Source: Acanthopleura granulata
Lineage: Eukaryota > Mollusca > Polyplacophora > Chitonida > Chitonidae
Reading direction: 5' to 3'
DNA length: 64,000 nt
Assembly: GCA_016165875.1 (NCBI GenBank)
Contig: JABBOT010000080.1
Location: 46,582,032-46,646,031, forward strand
Part shown: piece by piece, positions 27,875-41,948 of the stretch
Layout: each line of letters starts with the position of its first letter
Numbering within the stretch: position 1 is the stretch's first letter
Notes under the pieces: generated by a model
The model's database searches: none
Told to the model about the DNA's origin: nothing
The model's input: only the letters and a program-made list of their open reading frames with translations
Translations under genes and position numbers: made by a program

Positions 27875-30800
27875 ATGATCAAGTACTTTGGTATGGGTTT
27901 GCGAGGCTTCTTCGTTCTGGCAGCGAAGATATGGAGTTTTATTTGCTACTGCATTCGGCGGCAAGTTAGAGCGGTGAGTACAATTGTTAGGTCATGTTTT
28001 TTTTTCTAACCGATAAAGATGTGACAGTCTCATAATTTGACCCAGCCGGAGGTACAAAACAATGGTTCTTTAGCCTTACAAATGATAAGACTATATCGGA
28101 AATGGTAATGTTTTTGTCTTCTTTCCCTGTAACACAATTTCGTCACATTTCGTAAGTGGATAGCTGTTGGTGGTAACCGGCTTATATATGCAGACTTACC
28201 GCGTACTATTATTAGTCGCAAAGAAATAAGCGGGTTCGGTATAGAAAATCTCTTTCAGCTATTCATAGGTGATTATAATGTTAATGCTCTGGACAAAACC
28301 ATGAAAGTTATTGTCAATAATGAAATGATGAATGTGATATTGGCCCAATGCAAAAGTTAAGTTAAGTTAGGTAGGTGCCACACATACATGTAGGTGGCAG
28401 AATCGTCTGTATGCTATTTATACCTAATAATATAAACAAGGTACACAACATCAGTGCCTTAGATATAGACCCTAACTTCACATAACTGGATACAAAATGA
28501 AAAAATGTGACAGTCTTCAACAAAGGATGTTCTTTCGAAAACTGACACACTGATCTTTAAGCTGGTGTATGAATCAGAAAACAAAGCCATCATGGAGCCA
28601 TCATATTTCTGGTGGCGACCAAGTGAATTGTTCTTTTAATAAAACACTTGTAAATACTTTGATTTGTTACATGCTACAGAAGTTGTAGGCTTCCTCTTCT
28701 CTTCTCTCCATAAGTGTTGGTAGCCTAATAAATTAGACGTATGCTACGGATAAACCATCTAACAGAGGTCCATTTAAAAAATCATGGGTAATTTTCTCTC
28801 GATAAATGCCTTTTAAATCTATATTGGTAGAATATGTTGTCTCATTTATTAGATTAAGCTGTCAGTTCATCTTGCTGCCATGCTGTCTCAGCAATAAAAG
28901 CTTCACTCTGATAGGCTAGTGTGCGACCGATCAGAGCGAAGTGTTATCACTGCTACTAGTTTCATCCGACTAAACAAAAGACTTGCAAACTTAAATCTTT
29001 CAGACTTTGTATAGCCAACAGAAAACATGTTTGTTTGCTCATTTGTATACTAATGTAAAGCTGAGTGTGTCAGCTTTGAATGAACATTGTTTGGCTTATA
29101 CTGGAATATTTTTCCATATTTTGTGTCCAGTTAGTGCCTATGTCCCAACAGCGCGTGAAATTTGTGTACGTTGTGACATGTGTACATATATTAGGTATAA
29201 ACAGCATTCGGATGATTCTGTCGTCTGTGGTGCCACACCTGGCAAGTTGAAAAGGCACAGTTAGTTTACCAGTTTTAGATTATAAGCTGTTAACAATCAC
29301 TTTCAGAAATACTTGTAAACTAAGAAAAGGAAAATGATTGCTCATTCTGTGAGAAGAGAGAACTACACAGCAATGTTTGTGAACCATTTTCAGTGAAAAA
29401 ATCTGCATTCTGATGTGTGGAAAAGAGTCATTACTGGTGTGAAATAACCTACATATTGCTTAGACATTCTGGCCATTCAATTAAATCTCATTGATTGTGG
29501 TACATGTAATGTAGTTTCATGCCACAAAAACTATTCTTGCGTTATGGTAAACTGTTTTGGTTTTCACCTGGCAAGGGAGGTAATTCAGTGCGAGCAATGC
29601 AAAGTAACTGAACCATATTAGGTAGCACTCATGCATATTGTATCAGTGTTCGTATTGTCTGTTGATACATAAAGATGCTTTGTAAGCAGGATTCTCAAAT
29701 TTGTCCTCGATTACCAGTTTTAAGAAAAGAGGTGTTGCAAAGAAAAAAAATTGTCCTCACGACACTGGACATATGCTCTTGTCGCAGAATCTTATCAGAG
29801 GGGGTAAATTTGAGCCACTGGACCATGTCTGGTAGATGACATGATACACTGCCTAGTCCAAAATCACCAGTTATGATGTGACATTTAATATTTTGTTTGC
29901 TCCACTATGTTCTTGGTGAAGTGTCACTGCAGTCACATAATACCAGTATATACTGTAGCTCAGGTGGTGGGAAGTTTGCTTTTGTTTTTCTTGTTTTTAC
30001 TTCAAACATCTCACAGAGATTTGCATGTAATAAATTTGCAATTTTGTGTATTTTCTGGATTAAACCTCTGTGGCTCAGTTGGTTAGTGTGCTAGTTCAGC
30101 ATAATGACTCAATTACCAATCTGGTGGCAGTGAGTTCAATTCCTGGTCATACTGGCTTACTCTTGGACTATGCAGGAAGGTCTGCCAGCAACTTGCGGAT
30201 AATCATGGGTTTCCCCGGGTTCTGCCTGGTTTCCTCCCAGCATAGTGCTGGCCGCTGCTGTATAAGTGAAATATTCTTGAGTACAATGTAAAACACCAAT
30301 CAGGTAAATAAATACATTCTCCTGTAATGGTCATGAGACTCCGTCATTTGCACCCCCTTCATGGCACCACTAAACAATGGGATATCTGTAAATCATATAT
30401 CAGAAGAAAGTGGAAGATTGAACTAATAAAACAAGATACAGTACTCACACAGGACTCTTCTGAACGAAAAATGGTTTGGAACAGCTGAACTGCATGTCTC
30501 ATCAAGTAATACATATGTGGATATTATGGCAATAAGAAAGTACATAAATATGAAAATAAGTAAATGCAGTATGCAGGGCTCATTTTAAACGGGATGGTGT
30601 AAACTCCTGACCTGAGTTTGTTATTGCTAATAAAACATGAACTTCTTCAACTGGACTTCAACTCCTAAGCCTGTCGGAAGCATATAGTTTACTGTCCTTC
30701 TCCAGGCCAGTTCTGATTGAATCGTCACGACTGACTCCTTAACTTATTATTGATATAGATGTTAAGAAGACTTCAAGAGCTTAAATTGTGTTCAGAGGAC

Positions 30801-33800
30801 CAGTCATTCAGCAACCTAGAGCTTTGATACATCGATTAGGAAATACAAATTTGTGACTTGTATATTTTTTTTTTACATTGACATGACTGAACACTGTACA
30901 GTTTGCACAGATGTATACCTGGGTAGCTATGTTTTGCGAAGGAAAATATCTTTTTATTTATGTTTTGCAAAGGAATATCATTTTATTGAAGACGATAAAT
31001 AATTTTTGAATGAGGTACACGTAGAGATGAAAGAGTTTTAAACACATGCGTTCGTTATTGTACATGCTCATTTTGATTGGTACAGTCTTTTAAAGAGTAG
31101 GCAGGATTGCATACTCATTGACTCAAGTTTGTAAATAAGACCTAAAGACAGTGAAAATAGAACAGATGTGTGGAAAAAATGTAAATTTGATATGCATGTT
31201 GAATGACATGAATTGAAAGTGAATTAAATACATCTAACATGGAGTTTGAAACAGAAATGTACATGTAGGCACATTTCTTATACACCATTCTCCTGTGGTT
31301 ATGATCGTTCAAATGTTTGAAGACTGCATGAAATCACAAAGTGACAATAATACTAATGTTTTTCTGTGTTCGAATCAAACTCTTGCAGTTTCATGGCTTG
31401 TGGTAAACTTTTAAGTACCTGGTGAAGGTTAGTGGTTTTTACTATGGGCAATCCAGATTTCCCCATGAGTAAACCAAACTTCTGTTTCATTCCAAAAAAT
31501 GTTAGAGTATAACCTAATTAAACATCAAATAAGTAACTGGATTTACACGTGAGTGTAATATGACTACACACTACAGTACATCTGCATGTGTATATGGTGA
31601 TATCTGTGTGATGCACAAGTAGAGCTTGTGTGTAAGGATGTACCGACTGGGTTCATTGCCTGATAGTTGTGGTTGACATGACACAACTAGGTCATCATTG
31701 CTAGTCTGTGGGTAGGACTCTGGTTGAAGTGGTCTAATTTTTCCTGTTTGTCTTTTCTTGACTGTTTCTTCCCTTCCTTCTAGCAGATGATTTTAAGCAG
31801 TATATCAGCATTGTAAGAAGACTGTATGTAATGACTATGAACTCAATGCTGGATTAAGAGATCTGGCTTTCCAAGACACCAGAGTTAGCCAGTAGTTCCA
31901 CAGTCTTGCATGTGTTGGCTTCACAGATGGCTCAAACATGGGTCTGGTGTTTTTATGGTTGTACATGTATCTACTACTTAGCCTCAAGAGTACACTACCA
32001 GACCTAGATACATGTATACTGTAGGTCTTGCATAATATCCCACATTTTTGCCTAAATTCATGTACACTGCACATGTAGAAAGTCATCCTTCCTCTTGGCT
32101 GAAATGACCTGTCATTGCTGTGGAAGAGAGGTCAATTACAGGAAAGGGTTTTTTATTTATTTTGCTTTTTAATTTTAATTTTTTAAAAAATCTTAATAAT
32201 TTTCTTTTTTTTTCAATTTTAATGAGCCGAACGAGCATTGCAGAAGGCTCTCGAGATCAAGCTGGTTTTGGACAAGACAGGGTCGTCCAAAACCAGCTTG
32301 ATCTTGAGAGCCTTCTGCAATGCCCATTCGTCTTGTTCTCTTTGTTTAAATTTCATTCAGACTTTTTCTGGTAAAATTCAATATGTTTAGGTTCCGTGTG
32401 TGCACATGTATATAACTTCTTACAAGTAGAACATCTATGTTCATGTAGAGCCCAGTGTAATTATCAAAGGATAAAGCTTAGTTAAACATCTGTTGTTTAG
32501 TTGTTGTGATAGAGGAGTTGTTTGCTCTCACACCCTGATCGTCAGAATACAACTCACAGATGGTAGTCAACTTATACATGTAGTATATAGTCTGATGTTA
32601 GTACAACACATATAATATGACTTTCCCAGCTCATGCTGGCTTCCTCTCCGGCCGTATGTGGGAGGGTCTGCCAGCAACCTTGGCCATGGGTTTCCCCTGG
32701 GCTCTGCCGGGCTTCTGCCTACCACAATGCTAGATGTTGTCATATAAGTGAAATATTCTTGAGTACAGTGTAAAACACCAATGAAATAAATAAATAAATA
32801 TAATATGACTTTCACAGTTTTTATGTATATGTTGTTTGTAGTACACACATTCATTCTGTTTCCCCACTGACATTCAACCCAATATTTGTGTGTAACATTG
32901 ATAAGTAACCCAGCAAGACTTAATGTGGATCGAGGGCTGCGAGGGAGATGGGCTGAATCCATGCCATGGGTAGCCTCCTACCATGTGATGGTAAATGTTG
33001 ATATTCCCAGGCAGGTCTGGTTGGATCTCATCTGGCATCTACCTGTTTGTTTTGGCTCCTGTCTCTATCCAACTGCCATCAGTAACTGAGTTGTGCTTAC
33101 TACCTTTCATGTACATGCTTATTTGTCTGTAGCCATCTACATGTGTAGTTACCTGAATGTACATGTAGTACAAATGTAAACAATGCTTACCTGGTTAAGT
33201 TCCATTATAGTACCAGCAAGGAGTGCAATGAAGAGGGAAGTGGTGGGAGTGGAAGTTGATGGAGGGGGCCTAAGAGGTGTTTGTAATATTAACCTTTCCT
33301 CCATATGTGGTTAAACAGAAGTAATACAACTTCATAGATGTACTTGGACTAGACTAGATTGATATTGCTTGCACACTCTAGCATACTGATGTGCTAGGCA
33401 TGTACTATACATGGTTCTCTTCATTCAGCCTGTATTTGTGTGAGCTACATGTACCGCCCATCATGTAGCTAGGTACATCGTTTTTGATACTTTGGTGTAC
33501 ATGGACCTATATATATCTCCAAATGTTATTGTGAGCCTTACAACCCAACTCAGATTTCCCAATCTCTGCAGTTGTACGTAGCATCTTGCCCTGATCTCGT
33601 GGGAGTTTCATTTCTTGTTGTAATTTTAAAGTCTTCATTGTGCGGACTTCAGTATTTGTATGAGCATACACATACATACATTTGTAAATGGTAGACACAT
33701 GGTAAGCATCTGCTTTAGTGAGGACAAACTTGAGATCAGCAGACCACATTTCGCTGTTCTTCTGCATCCCCTTGTGTTTCCAGCTAGTCAGTTAAGATTG

Positions 33801-36800
33801 AATGTACATGTGCATCGATGCACTCACTTATTTGGTACATGCTCTCAGAAGCCTTTTAACTGGCTGGCACCTAAAAAAACTGGTGTGCACAACATTCATA
33901 CATCTACATGTGTGTGTTGATATGATTGGTAGACCTGTATTTTGTTCTAATGCACGTTCCAGCTCTGGGGCCGGTTTGGCAAAGCTGTCGCAGTGTTGTG
34001 CCAGGATCATTGTCTTGGTGATAGCCATGTACGTGTATGTCTTCGTGAACGGTTGCTGTAGGTGTTACGGCAGACTAATCTTATGACTGCTTCTGTGAAA
34101 AGTATCCAGATGTTATATCTACATGTACATGCGAGAGCTGGGGTACACTTTTTACACCTGGTTAGAGCATTTGTTTCAACAGGTTGTACCATTTTCACTT
34201 TTCAGACAACTGTGATTATGAGCAAAATCCCTGGCTTCTCCTCTCTGGTTTGGAGTCACCAAGCAAATAAGAGTTACACTTTTGTCACCAATTACAGGAA
34301 TGAAAGGGTTAATTAAGGGGGGTGTGTACATATGATTGGAATTTTCATCTGTTTTTCAGATCATCCAGCATCAGACAGTGAAGTATGAAATAGTTCCATT
34401 GTCCCCGTTGTCCAAACACAGACTGAGTATGTCACATTCTTATCTCCTTTTGCGTACATTCTAATTCCTCATGTTTTCGTATATGCAAGAGCAACTTTCC
34501 ATGCAATTTATGCACATTTTTAATTTGATGTTGGAGACAAAACTACATTGCTTGACTTCCCCAATTTCCAATTTTCTCTGCAAAAAGTATGGTTTTATCA
34601 GTTAACATGGAAGCCCTGCCAAACATGCGAAAAGGTTGAAGAATTGCAGTAGTTCTGAACTGTGTGTACGTGAACGCTTATGTCAGATTTATGTAACTGA
34701 TGATATAATGTGTGTACATCTCTTAAGTCTAAATGTACAAACAAGGCTATGTATTTGTGTCTCTGGTGAATGTTATGTTAGTTGTGGTGAAATTATGAAG
34801 ATACAGCGCGTTATAATACCGTATTTGTTAAGGTCTTTGCTTGGTTTAGCATGCTGTTATTATCTTTGTAATGGGACCAGGCCCTTACATGTAGGTCTTT
34901 GTGGGACTTAATAAATAAATTAATTGTGACACAGTAAATTAATCTTAACATGCATCCTGTCGTTTGGTCAATCATTGTATTTCACTCGAAAGAAAAAGCA
35001 TCCCAAAAGTCTAAGTTTTGGAAGTAACCTATTAAGTTCTGCATCTGAATGACAAGCATTTGGTACGATGCAAATTTTGGCAAAAAAATGCAAGTTTTTG
35101 TCTGAAATCCATTTGAATGATTATGACTTAATGCTTAGCGCAGGAGAAAGTCAAATGAAATGTTCATGTAAGTAATTGTACAGTAAAGAATACATAATTG
35201 TATTGGTGTTTCATTAGCATAATGATTCATACTACATGTTCCTGTGCATCTTGTATGATTAGGCCTGAGAGCTTAATTAGTGTTTGGGCATTTGCATTTC
35301 ACCTCAGGTCTGTTTGTGTCCCCAGGTATGCTGAAGAGAAAAACACTGGTATTAGATTTAGATGAGACCTTGATTCACTCTCATCACGACGGGGTCATAC
35401 GACAGACAGTCAAACCGGGAACGCCTCCTGATTTTGTACTTAAGGTAACTGGACGGAGAATGCAACTTGTAACATAATCTGTGGAAGTCTGAAAGAGAAT
35501 ACTACCTATAACAAGGTGTGGGAATCTGAAAGTAACATGACAGAGAATGCTACCTGTAATGTAAGGTGTGGAAGTAATGCAGTAATGTGACACTTACTAT
35601 ACACTGTTTGCAATCTACTAAAAATTCTTTAATATGGTAGTAAAGCAATCAAGTAAAGAAACCAAAATCAGATTAACCACCAGTGATTTGGTTTGGTATG
35701 CAAAAATAAGCCATAAACCAGCAAGCTCATATTTAGAGCCAATGTTTTTTGTGCGATTCATTGTTGTTGGCTTACAAAACTTGCATGTTTTTTTTTCTGT
35801 CATGATAGGAACTTCTGATTTGAGACATACATTTTCTAGAAATTTGTTTTGACAATATATGAAGGCAAGGTATGAGACATATAAGTGAAAACATAGCGAG
35901 TATTATTTTGTCAGATGTAGGCCTTATCGTGTAAATGCGAATGTTTGCTGCAAATATCTCATGTTGCAAAAATGGTATAATTCGAAAGTGAATATCAGCA
36001 TGTGACAAGTCACCTACTAATGTCTAACAGGTGATTTAGATTTTTGAGATTTGTATTTTCGCAAAAAGGAAAAAAAAATAGCTATTTTGCACTCTCACAG
36101 AGTAATAAACCCTCACTGAAAAATAACAAAAATCGATATAAAAAATGTGAACTTTAAAGTTGTTGGTGTAGCTACTAACAATCACCCTGTGAGGGTTTGG
36201 GAACGAATGCTTGTTTTTGTTTCGGGTTATATATCCGTGACTGCCGTCCAGATTGTTGTCACCAATCTGAAAAGTTATTAACATTAAGCACAAATTACCT
36301 GAAAATTGTCCTGTAAAAAAAACATTTTTTGGGGACCTATTTCATTTTTCTTGGGATCAACTGAAATGGCCACTTGTGGGTCCCTGGGACTCACTTCATT
36401 AAAAACCTGTCAAGGTCCCTAAAATGCTGAAAGATGTAGAGTACTGATATGGAATGTCTCACTTTCCTCAAAATGAAAGATCAGAGATTTCTGTGAGTAG
36501 ACATTGGACAGTATTCAGGTACATAAAAACTGGACAGCCCCCTTTGATTACCAGTTAAAGAAAGATATCATTTGTCTACACAGTTTACTTCATTTTTGAG
36601 GATGTACCAGATACTTAGGTTTAAATCAAGAATACGATAATTGACCTAAAATCTTACATCCAAAATATGGACTTTAGAGGCAAAAAATTCTAATTAAATA
36701 TCACTTTTAGTGCTGAAACTTACATTTTGTGGATATTACAATGTATATTATCCTCCCATCCAGACAAACATGAAAACACCTGTCTGTGTTGAGAAAGACT

Positions 36801-39327
36801 CAGAATCAGACAGAATGTGCAGTCATCAGTCACTTTTCAGATCATTCGATCTAAAATGTGAGTAAAGAAATTTTCAGATATATCAAATCAAGAAAGAAAA
36901 AAAAATGCAAAATTTAGGCATTGGAGCCTGCATTGATTGGTTCTGTTGTTTGATTATGCTGGATAAAATATTTTTATCGCAATGGAATATTATTTGTTTG
37001 ATATTCACATGTAAAGATGTCAAGAAGATGACATTGTATACGACATAGTTGTAAGATTTAATTTTATATTCTGAATAGGTTTGACTGTAATGTTGGTTAT
37101 TGAAGTCTTTCTCTCAGCTCTTATATTCTGCTCAGGGACAAGTCTAAAAATAGCCTGAGTATATTTGTTGTTTCTTTACAGGTTACTATAGACAGACATC
37201 CTGTGCGATTCTTCGTTCACAAGAGGCCTCATGTAGACTACTTTTTAGAAATAGTAAGCCTTGTGTTACCAGTGTACCCATAAAATCTACATGACGTTTT
37301 CATTTACACTGTACAGTAATGTTTAGCATGCTTATGTAGTGTAGTGACTTGGGAACCTTTCATTAATGTAATTATTGTGTGTTCAAGTCCATCTCATGCT
37401 GGCGTCCTCTCCGGCCCTTCATGGGAAGGTCTCTCAGCAACTTATGGTTGGTTATGGGTTTCCTCCGGGCTCTGCCTGATTTTCTCCCACCAAATAGCTG
37501 GCTGTCATTGTATTAGTGAAATATTCTTGGGTATGGTGTAAAACTCGAGTAAACACACATGAGCACTGAAATTTTTTGGATCAGTTGCCAAATCAGTGTG
37601 GGTGAATAATGAACAAACAGGTGAAAGTTTTGAATTCAGTCTTGACCTTGGACTGGCTGTTGCCTTGCAGATCTCGTCTTCTGCCAGTGCTAGGTGCACA
37701 TGTGTAAGTTACTCAAGGGAGAGTAAGTCAGTAACTTGCTGAAAGTTTATGGTTACTTAATATACCCTTGATCCATGAAACTGATCGCAGTCATATTTGA
37801 GGGCAAAGTTCTTGAGTATGCATGGTCTTACATAAATAAATAAACATTTTGGGGTGAAATTGTATGTAATCCATTCCCTAATTTGTGTAGTGATTTCATT
37901 AATCTAGCAAAATAAGGTACAAATAATAATAATGCTAATAATAATATACATGTACATGTATCATACGAAATGAGCTAAGTGTTACTTATAACACCACTAG
38001 CTCTTCTAGCATTCTGTGATTACTTATTTTTGATCGATACCTTTCTGTCTGTTGTTTACCATTTCACGGGCTTGTTACACATTAACCTGTGGCAAGACTA
38101 AGGGAACATTTGATTTGTTTTGATTTGTACTGTAAATTACCTATCTGTATGTTACATTTTTATTTGTGTTCACAGGTAAGTCAGTGGTATGACTTAGTTG
38201 TTTTTACAGCCAGCATGGAAATATATGGGGCAGCAGTAGCTGATAAATTAGACAATAACAAAGGTATACTCCGCAGGAGATATTACAGACAGGTAAGTGA
38301 AGCAGTCACTGTGGTTATATAGGCCATTCTAAACATTTAAGGAAAATGTGTATAAATATTAGTAAACATTGATGTGAACCATACCGGTACATTGAACCCA
38401 TACAGGTTCTAGCTATGCGGTAGAGATGTCTAAAGAAATTTAAACATGTCATGTCCAGTATAATATTTTATATGTTGTTGTTTGACATGTTGGTTATTAC
38501 CTTCAAAGGTTGATATCTTGAGATGAGTTGAAATTTGCACTACATATTTTTTTTTAACTCTTATGCTAGTGTGTTCATGACTTTTTTGCTTACATTTGAT
38601 TAACCACATCTCTTTTGACTTTTTCAGCACTGTAATTTAGACTACGGAAGCTACACCAAGGACCTCTCAGCAATCAGTGCTGATCTAGCCAGTATTTTTA
38701 TTCTGGACAACTCACCTGTGGCCTACAGAGCTTATCCAGGTAAAATCTAGCAATGTATAGGTATAAATCAACAAGGAATATATGTTGCAGACTTCTGAGC
38801 ATTACTTTAATAACTGAGGCTGTTTCTATTTTGGCATCCTTGTATTCCTGCTGGCATTTATACATGGAAACTGTGTCTTGTCTTGATTTCTGAGTATGGT
38901 TCTCTTGCATATCTTTGTTTTTTTTCCACAATAAGTCATAACTTATTTCTCTCATTTCTGGCCAAACTGTCTTAAACTGACTGATATTTCTGTTCAAATG
39001 GAACAATTGACCATCCCAAAGATTAGTTTGATTCAAATCAAATGTTCATGTGAAATCCCATAAATTCAAGCTGACATTTTCAATCATTCATGTGTTAAGT
39101 CAACAAAATGGCCAATTGCCAGTTGTTGAATCAGTTATATGATCGCTTTCAACCAAACGATTGATCTCAATGTTTCAGACAACGCTATACCTATAAAGTC
39201 CTGGTTTAGCGATCCCACGGACACATCACTGCTGTGCTTGTTGCCGATGCTGGATGCTCTGCGATTCTGCAGCGATGTTCGGTCGGTTCTCAGTCGAAAC
39301 CTTCATTTACACCGATTCTGGCAGTAG
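27875..39327 (+). CDS. CTDNEP1: CTD nuclear envelope phosphatase 1 (Dullard)
   Basis: Seven exons (27875-27973, 34360-34426, 35326-35444, 37182-37253, 38176-38292, 38628-38739, 39179-39327) join in frame to 244 residues, the same length as the human protein. All introns are GT/AG. The N-terminal hydrophobic segment (about 10-30) is the ER/nuclear-envelope anchor. The HAD-type catalytic motif [13 protein letters not shown] starts at residue 66, with Asp66 as expected nucleophile and Asp68 as acid/base. [17 protein letters not shown] and [14 protein letters not shown] are the other conserved blocks. The family dephosphorylates lipin at the nuclear envelope together with the small partner CNEP1R1, controlling phospholipid synthesis and nuclear shape, and antagonises BMP receptor signalling. 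Intron 1 is 6.4 kb and holds two SINEs and a strong hairpin. The transcript end is unclear; AATAAA motifs occur only several kilobases downstream. Confidence 0.97.
30065..30315 (+). repeat. tRNA-derived SINE (family A), full-length reference copy
   Basis: This is the clearest whole copy. The A-box TGGCTCAGTTGGTTAG (30071-30086) and B-box GAGTTCAATTCC (30132-30143) form the tRNA-like head. The body with GGTTTCCCCGGGTTCTGCC follows, then the 3' end GAAATATTCTTGAGTAC and an AAATA tail. It lies in CTDNEP1 intron 1. Confidence 0.85.
32228..32330. repeat. Near-perfect 46-bp inverted repeat (hairpin)
   Basis: The arms 32228-32273 and 32285-32330 are inverse complements at 43 of 46 positions, around an 11-base loop. 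Read as minus-strand RNA, two of the three differences become G-U wobbles. The hairpin lies in CTDNEP1 intron 1, beside a T-rich stretch (32150-32220). No copy occurs elsewhere in the window. Confidence 0.85.
32618..32805 (+). repeat. SINE (family A), 5'-truncated
   Basis: It starts within the body (CTCATGCTGGCTTCCTCTCC) and keeps the 3' end and an (AAAT)n tail. It lies in CTDNEP1 intron 1, about 290 bases after the hairpin. Confidence 0.8.
37335..37560 (+). repeat. SINE (family A) in CTDNEP1 intron 4
   Basis: The B-box remnant (GTGTTCAAGTCC), full body and 3' end (GAAATATTCTTGGGTATGG) are recognisable. The tail is interrupted (CTCGAGTAAACA). A shorter tail-like piece with ATAAATAAATAAAC lies near 37810-37848. 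Confidence 0.75.
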
Positions 39328-39744
39328 CACTGTCTGACACCTCATTGACCCATTGTTATTTTTGTTTTCCCTACCATCGTGTAAATGTGTCATGACACCC
39401 CAACTCTACCTGTCCTGTACCCGTGGGACCTGTCAGTGGAGCGGACATTTGACCACATGGAAGACAACTGCTCCAAAAAGGCGTGGCAACGAGTACGGCA
39501 GGACCTCACTCGTGTCGCGGTTTACTCAAATCTAGACAGCAACCTGAGTTGGCACAGGTTGTACAGGATATTCTGGTGAATAGCACACAGACAGATCTTC
39601 CATCAGTTAATTTAAAATTTATTTGTCCATAAAGATGGATTCTTGTTAAATTCAGATACTTTGGAAGGCATGTTACAGTGATGCAAGTTCCATGTGTTGT
39701 CAATAGACATCAGTTAAATGTCTGCAAGACTTTCAGCCCCAGGG

Positions 39745-39747
<3 letters not shown>

Positions 39748-39777
<30 letters not shown>

Positions 39778-39800
39778 GGGAAATATATATATGTATGTGT
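39748..39800. repeat. TA/TG microsatellite
   Basis: Runs of TA with interspersed TATG/TG units, in the region just after the CTDNEP1 stop codon. Confidence 0.85.
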
Positions 39801-41013
39801 GTGTATAAAATAGATATTATTGTAAATAGCCCCAGACATGTACATATGATACTGTTGTCCTGGTTACAGAGAGAGTATATGTTATATATCAGATTGTGTG
39901 AATGAGCAGTGGGAGAAGTTGTGTGTTTGTGACCTACTACTGTGGCTGGACGTCCATTGGTTTTGTGAGCTGGAATGTCAGCCAGTCAGCTCATGCACTT
40001 CACAGCTTAGTAACTTTTTGGTAGGCTTTAGTTTTAAAGCAGAAACCTAGAAAGGTGCGAACTGTGGAAACACTCTGTGGAGAGTTGTTTTCTCCGCAGA
40101 ATGCCGCTAGCACATTTTGTAAAATTATATTCAAGCGTTATTTTAAAGTTGTGCAGTGAAATCGTTCAGAGACACTGTAAAAACTGAGAAAATATGCTGT
40201 TCTATATTATGAAGTTACACCTGTGACTTGCAAGAGGATGTAAGCAGATTGTCCATAGAGCATATAATGTGGCGCTGATGTTATTACAGCCGGGGCTGGA
40301 TCTATAGGAATGAAAGGTGTAATGCTATCCCATTATGAAGGATACCTTTTCGATGTAACATTTTGTTAAAATGATAAAGAGGCATTGAAAGACCGAAGAC
40401 GTACTTGTGTGATTTACGTATTAACCTATTGGTATGTTAATCTAAATCACAAATGGCGATTTCTAAATGAGCTCTAGAAAGAAGTGAGTAACCCAGATCA
40501 GTGTTGAATCTGTTAGTGGCCACTATTGAACAGCCTGTCCCTTGTGTATTAGCAGATTAACAAAGAGCTTTTAGTGTTTTTGTAGGTCAACAGACCAGCA
40601 ATATTCTGACATCAGTGAACCTAGTGCAACATTTTCTTTGGTTAAACAGTGCGTCTGATGTGATTCATGCATTTAGAGCCTTCATTGACTGAAGTCATTG
40701 CTGGCTGGACATTCTTGCATCATCATTAACATTGTCTGCAACATATTTTAGAAATGTAAAGAAATCAGGAGTTATTTAGATTAGATTCGTAGTCATATTA
40801 TTTGTTATCTCACCAATTTATAATACATCAAGGGACATCATAAACTTCAATCAGTGTTCCTAGACTAAAGAAACAATTTCTGCTTTAAAACTCAGTAAGC
40901 TGTCTTTTGTCCCTGTTTAGATGTTTTGGGAATGTTAGTTGAATCAGACATGAATCTAAAACTCAATCTTATGAACATCGTACCTGAATTGCTTACTCAT
41001 TGGTGCGAAGATC

Positions 41014-41948
41014 TTAAGGATACTAGAACCCTTCAGGGGTGAAATTTCATTGTCACTTTTGTATTTCATATTTTTATTCTCCATTTTCCTTTCCTCTCAC
41101 TTAAAAATAGATGCTAAATTTGTGCTAAAAATACTATAAAGTTGACAGAAAGTTTAATTGTTGTGAAACAAGGTAGATGTGGTTTCGTAATTTCAACATG
41201 ATGAGGGGGATTAGCTCACAGGTGTGAAGAGACATTCTTCTTGTAAATATGTAATGCCTCAAGCTGACAGTTGTCTGTAAACTGTTCACTACTGCGTGTG
41301 CAAATGTATACCCAAGCAGGTTTTGTGGACCCTCTCTGCACATGCTATAGAAAACAACATCCTTAAGTGCTCCAATAAGATATTATCGGGGAAGAAGTTT
41401 TATTAACACATTCCAACAGATTTTAGTGGGAACTGTTAAGATGAAGCACCAGTTTGGTTGATAAATTCACATTTTGACTGGAAGTGGGGTTGTTTTGATT
41501 AAAAGTAAAATTTGCAAATGAGTTAATGACGAGTTTTTGTGACACATAATGCTCCTTAAGACCCTTGGTCTCCTGCTCTGCTTTTGAGAGCATCATAAGG
41601 TGAAGTTGACTATTTCTCGCTTAATTTTCAGCAGAAAGTTTCAAAATTTTTGATAAATATTCTAGTTATATAGATATCACTAATGAATGAGTTTCCAATG
41701 CTTTAAATTTTTGAATTGGAAACATTGAATTTTGTGGATAAAATTTGTGAAAAAATAGCTTTTTGAAAAACACCTGATTTTTTTTAATTGAATTTTTCTC
41801 TTTATTTTCATTAAGAAAGTTTAATAAATTTTAAAGTATTTTTGAACTCAGTATATGTATATATATACATATCACTATACTTGATCAATATTTTGGGCTA
41901 CACAAGGCAATGTGAAATTTTGATTATGATGGGTTCTAGTATCCTCAA
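41014..41948 (+). mobile_element. Non-autonomous DNA element with terminal inverted repeats, copy 2
   Basis: The left end TTAAGGATACTAGAACCC and the inverse of the right end TTGAGGATACTAGAACCC are nearly identical, and similarity extends into a GAAATTTCA block. It shares internal sequence with copy 1 at 20491-21593, in opposite orientation. There is no transposase frame. The 935-base length and AT-rich interior are typical of a MITE-like element. Confidence 0.6.

Noticed and set aside
32567..32962. 131-residue minus-strand open frame
   Set aside because: Most of it is the inverted SINE at 32618-32805.
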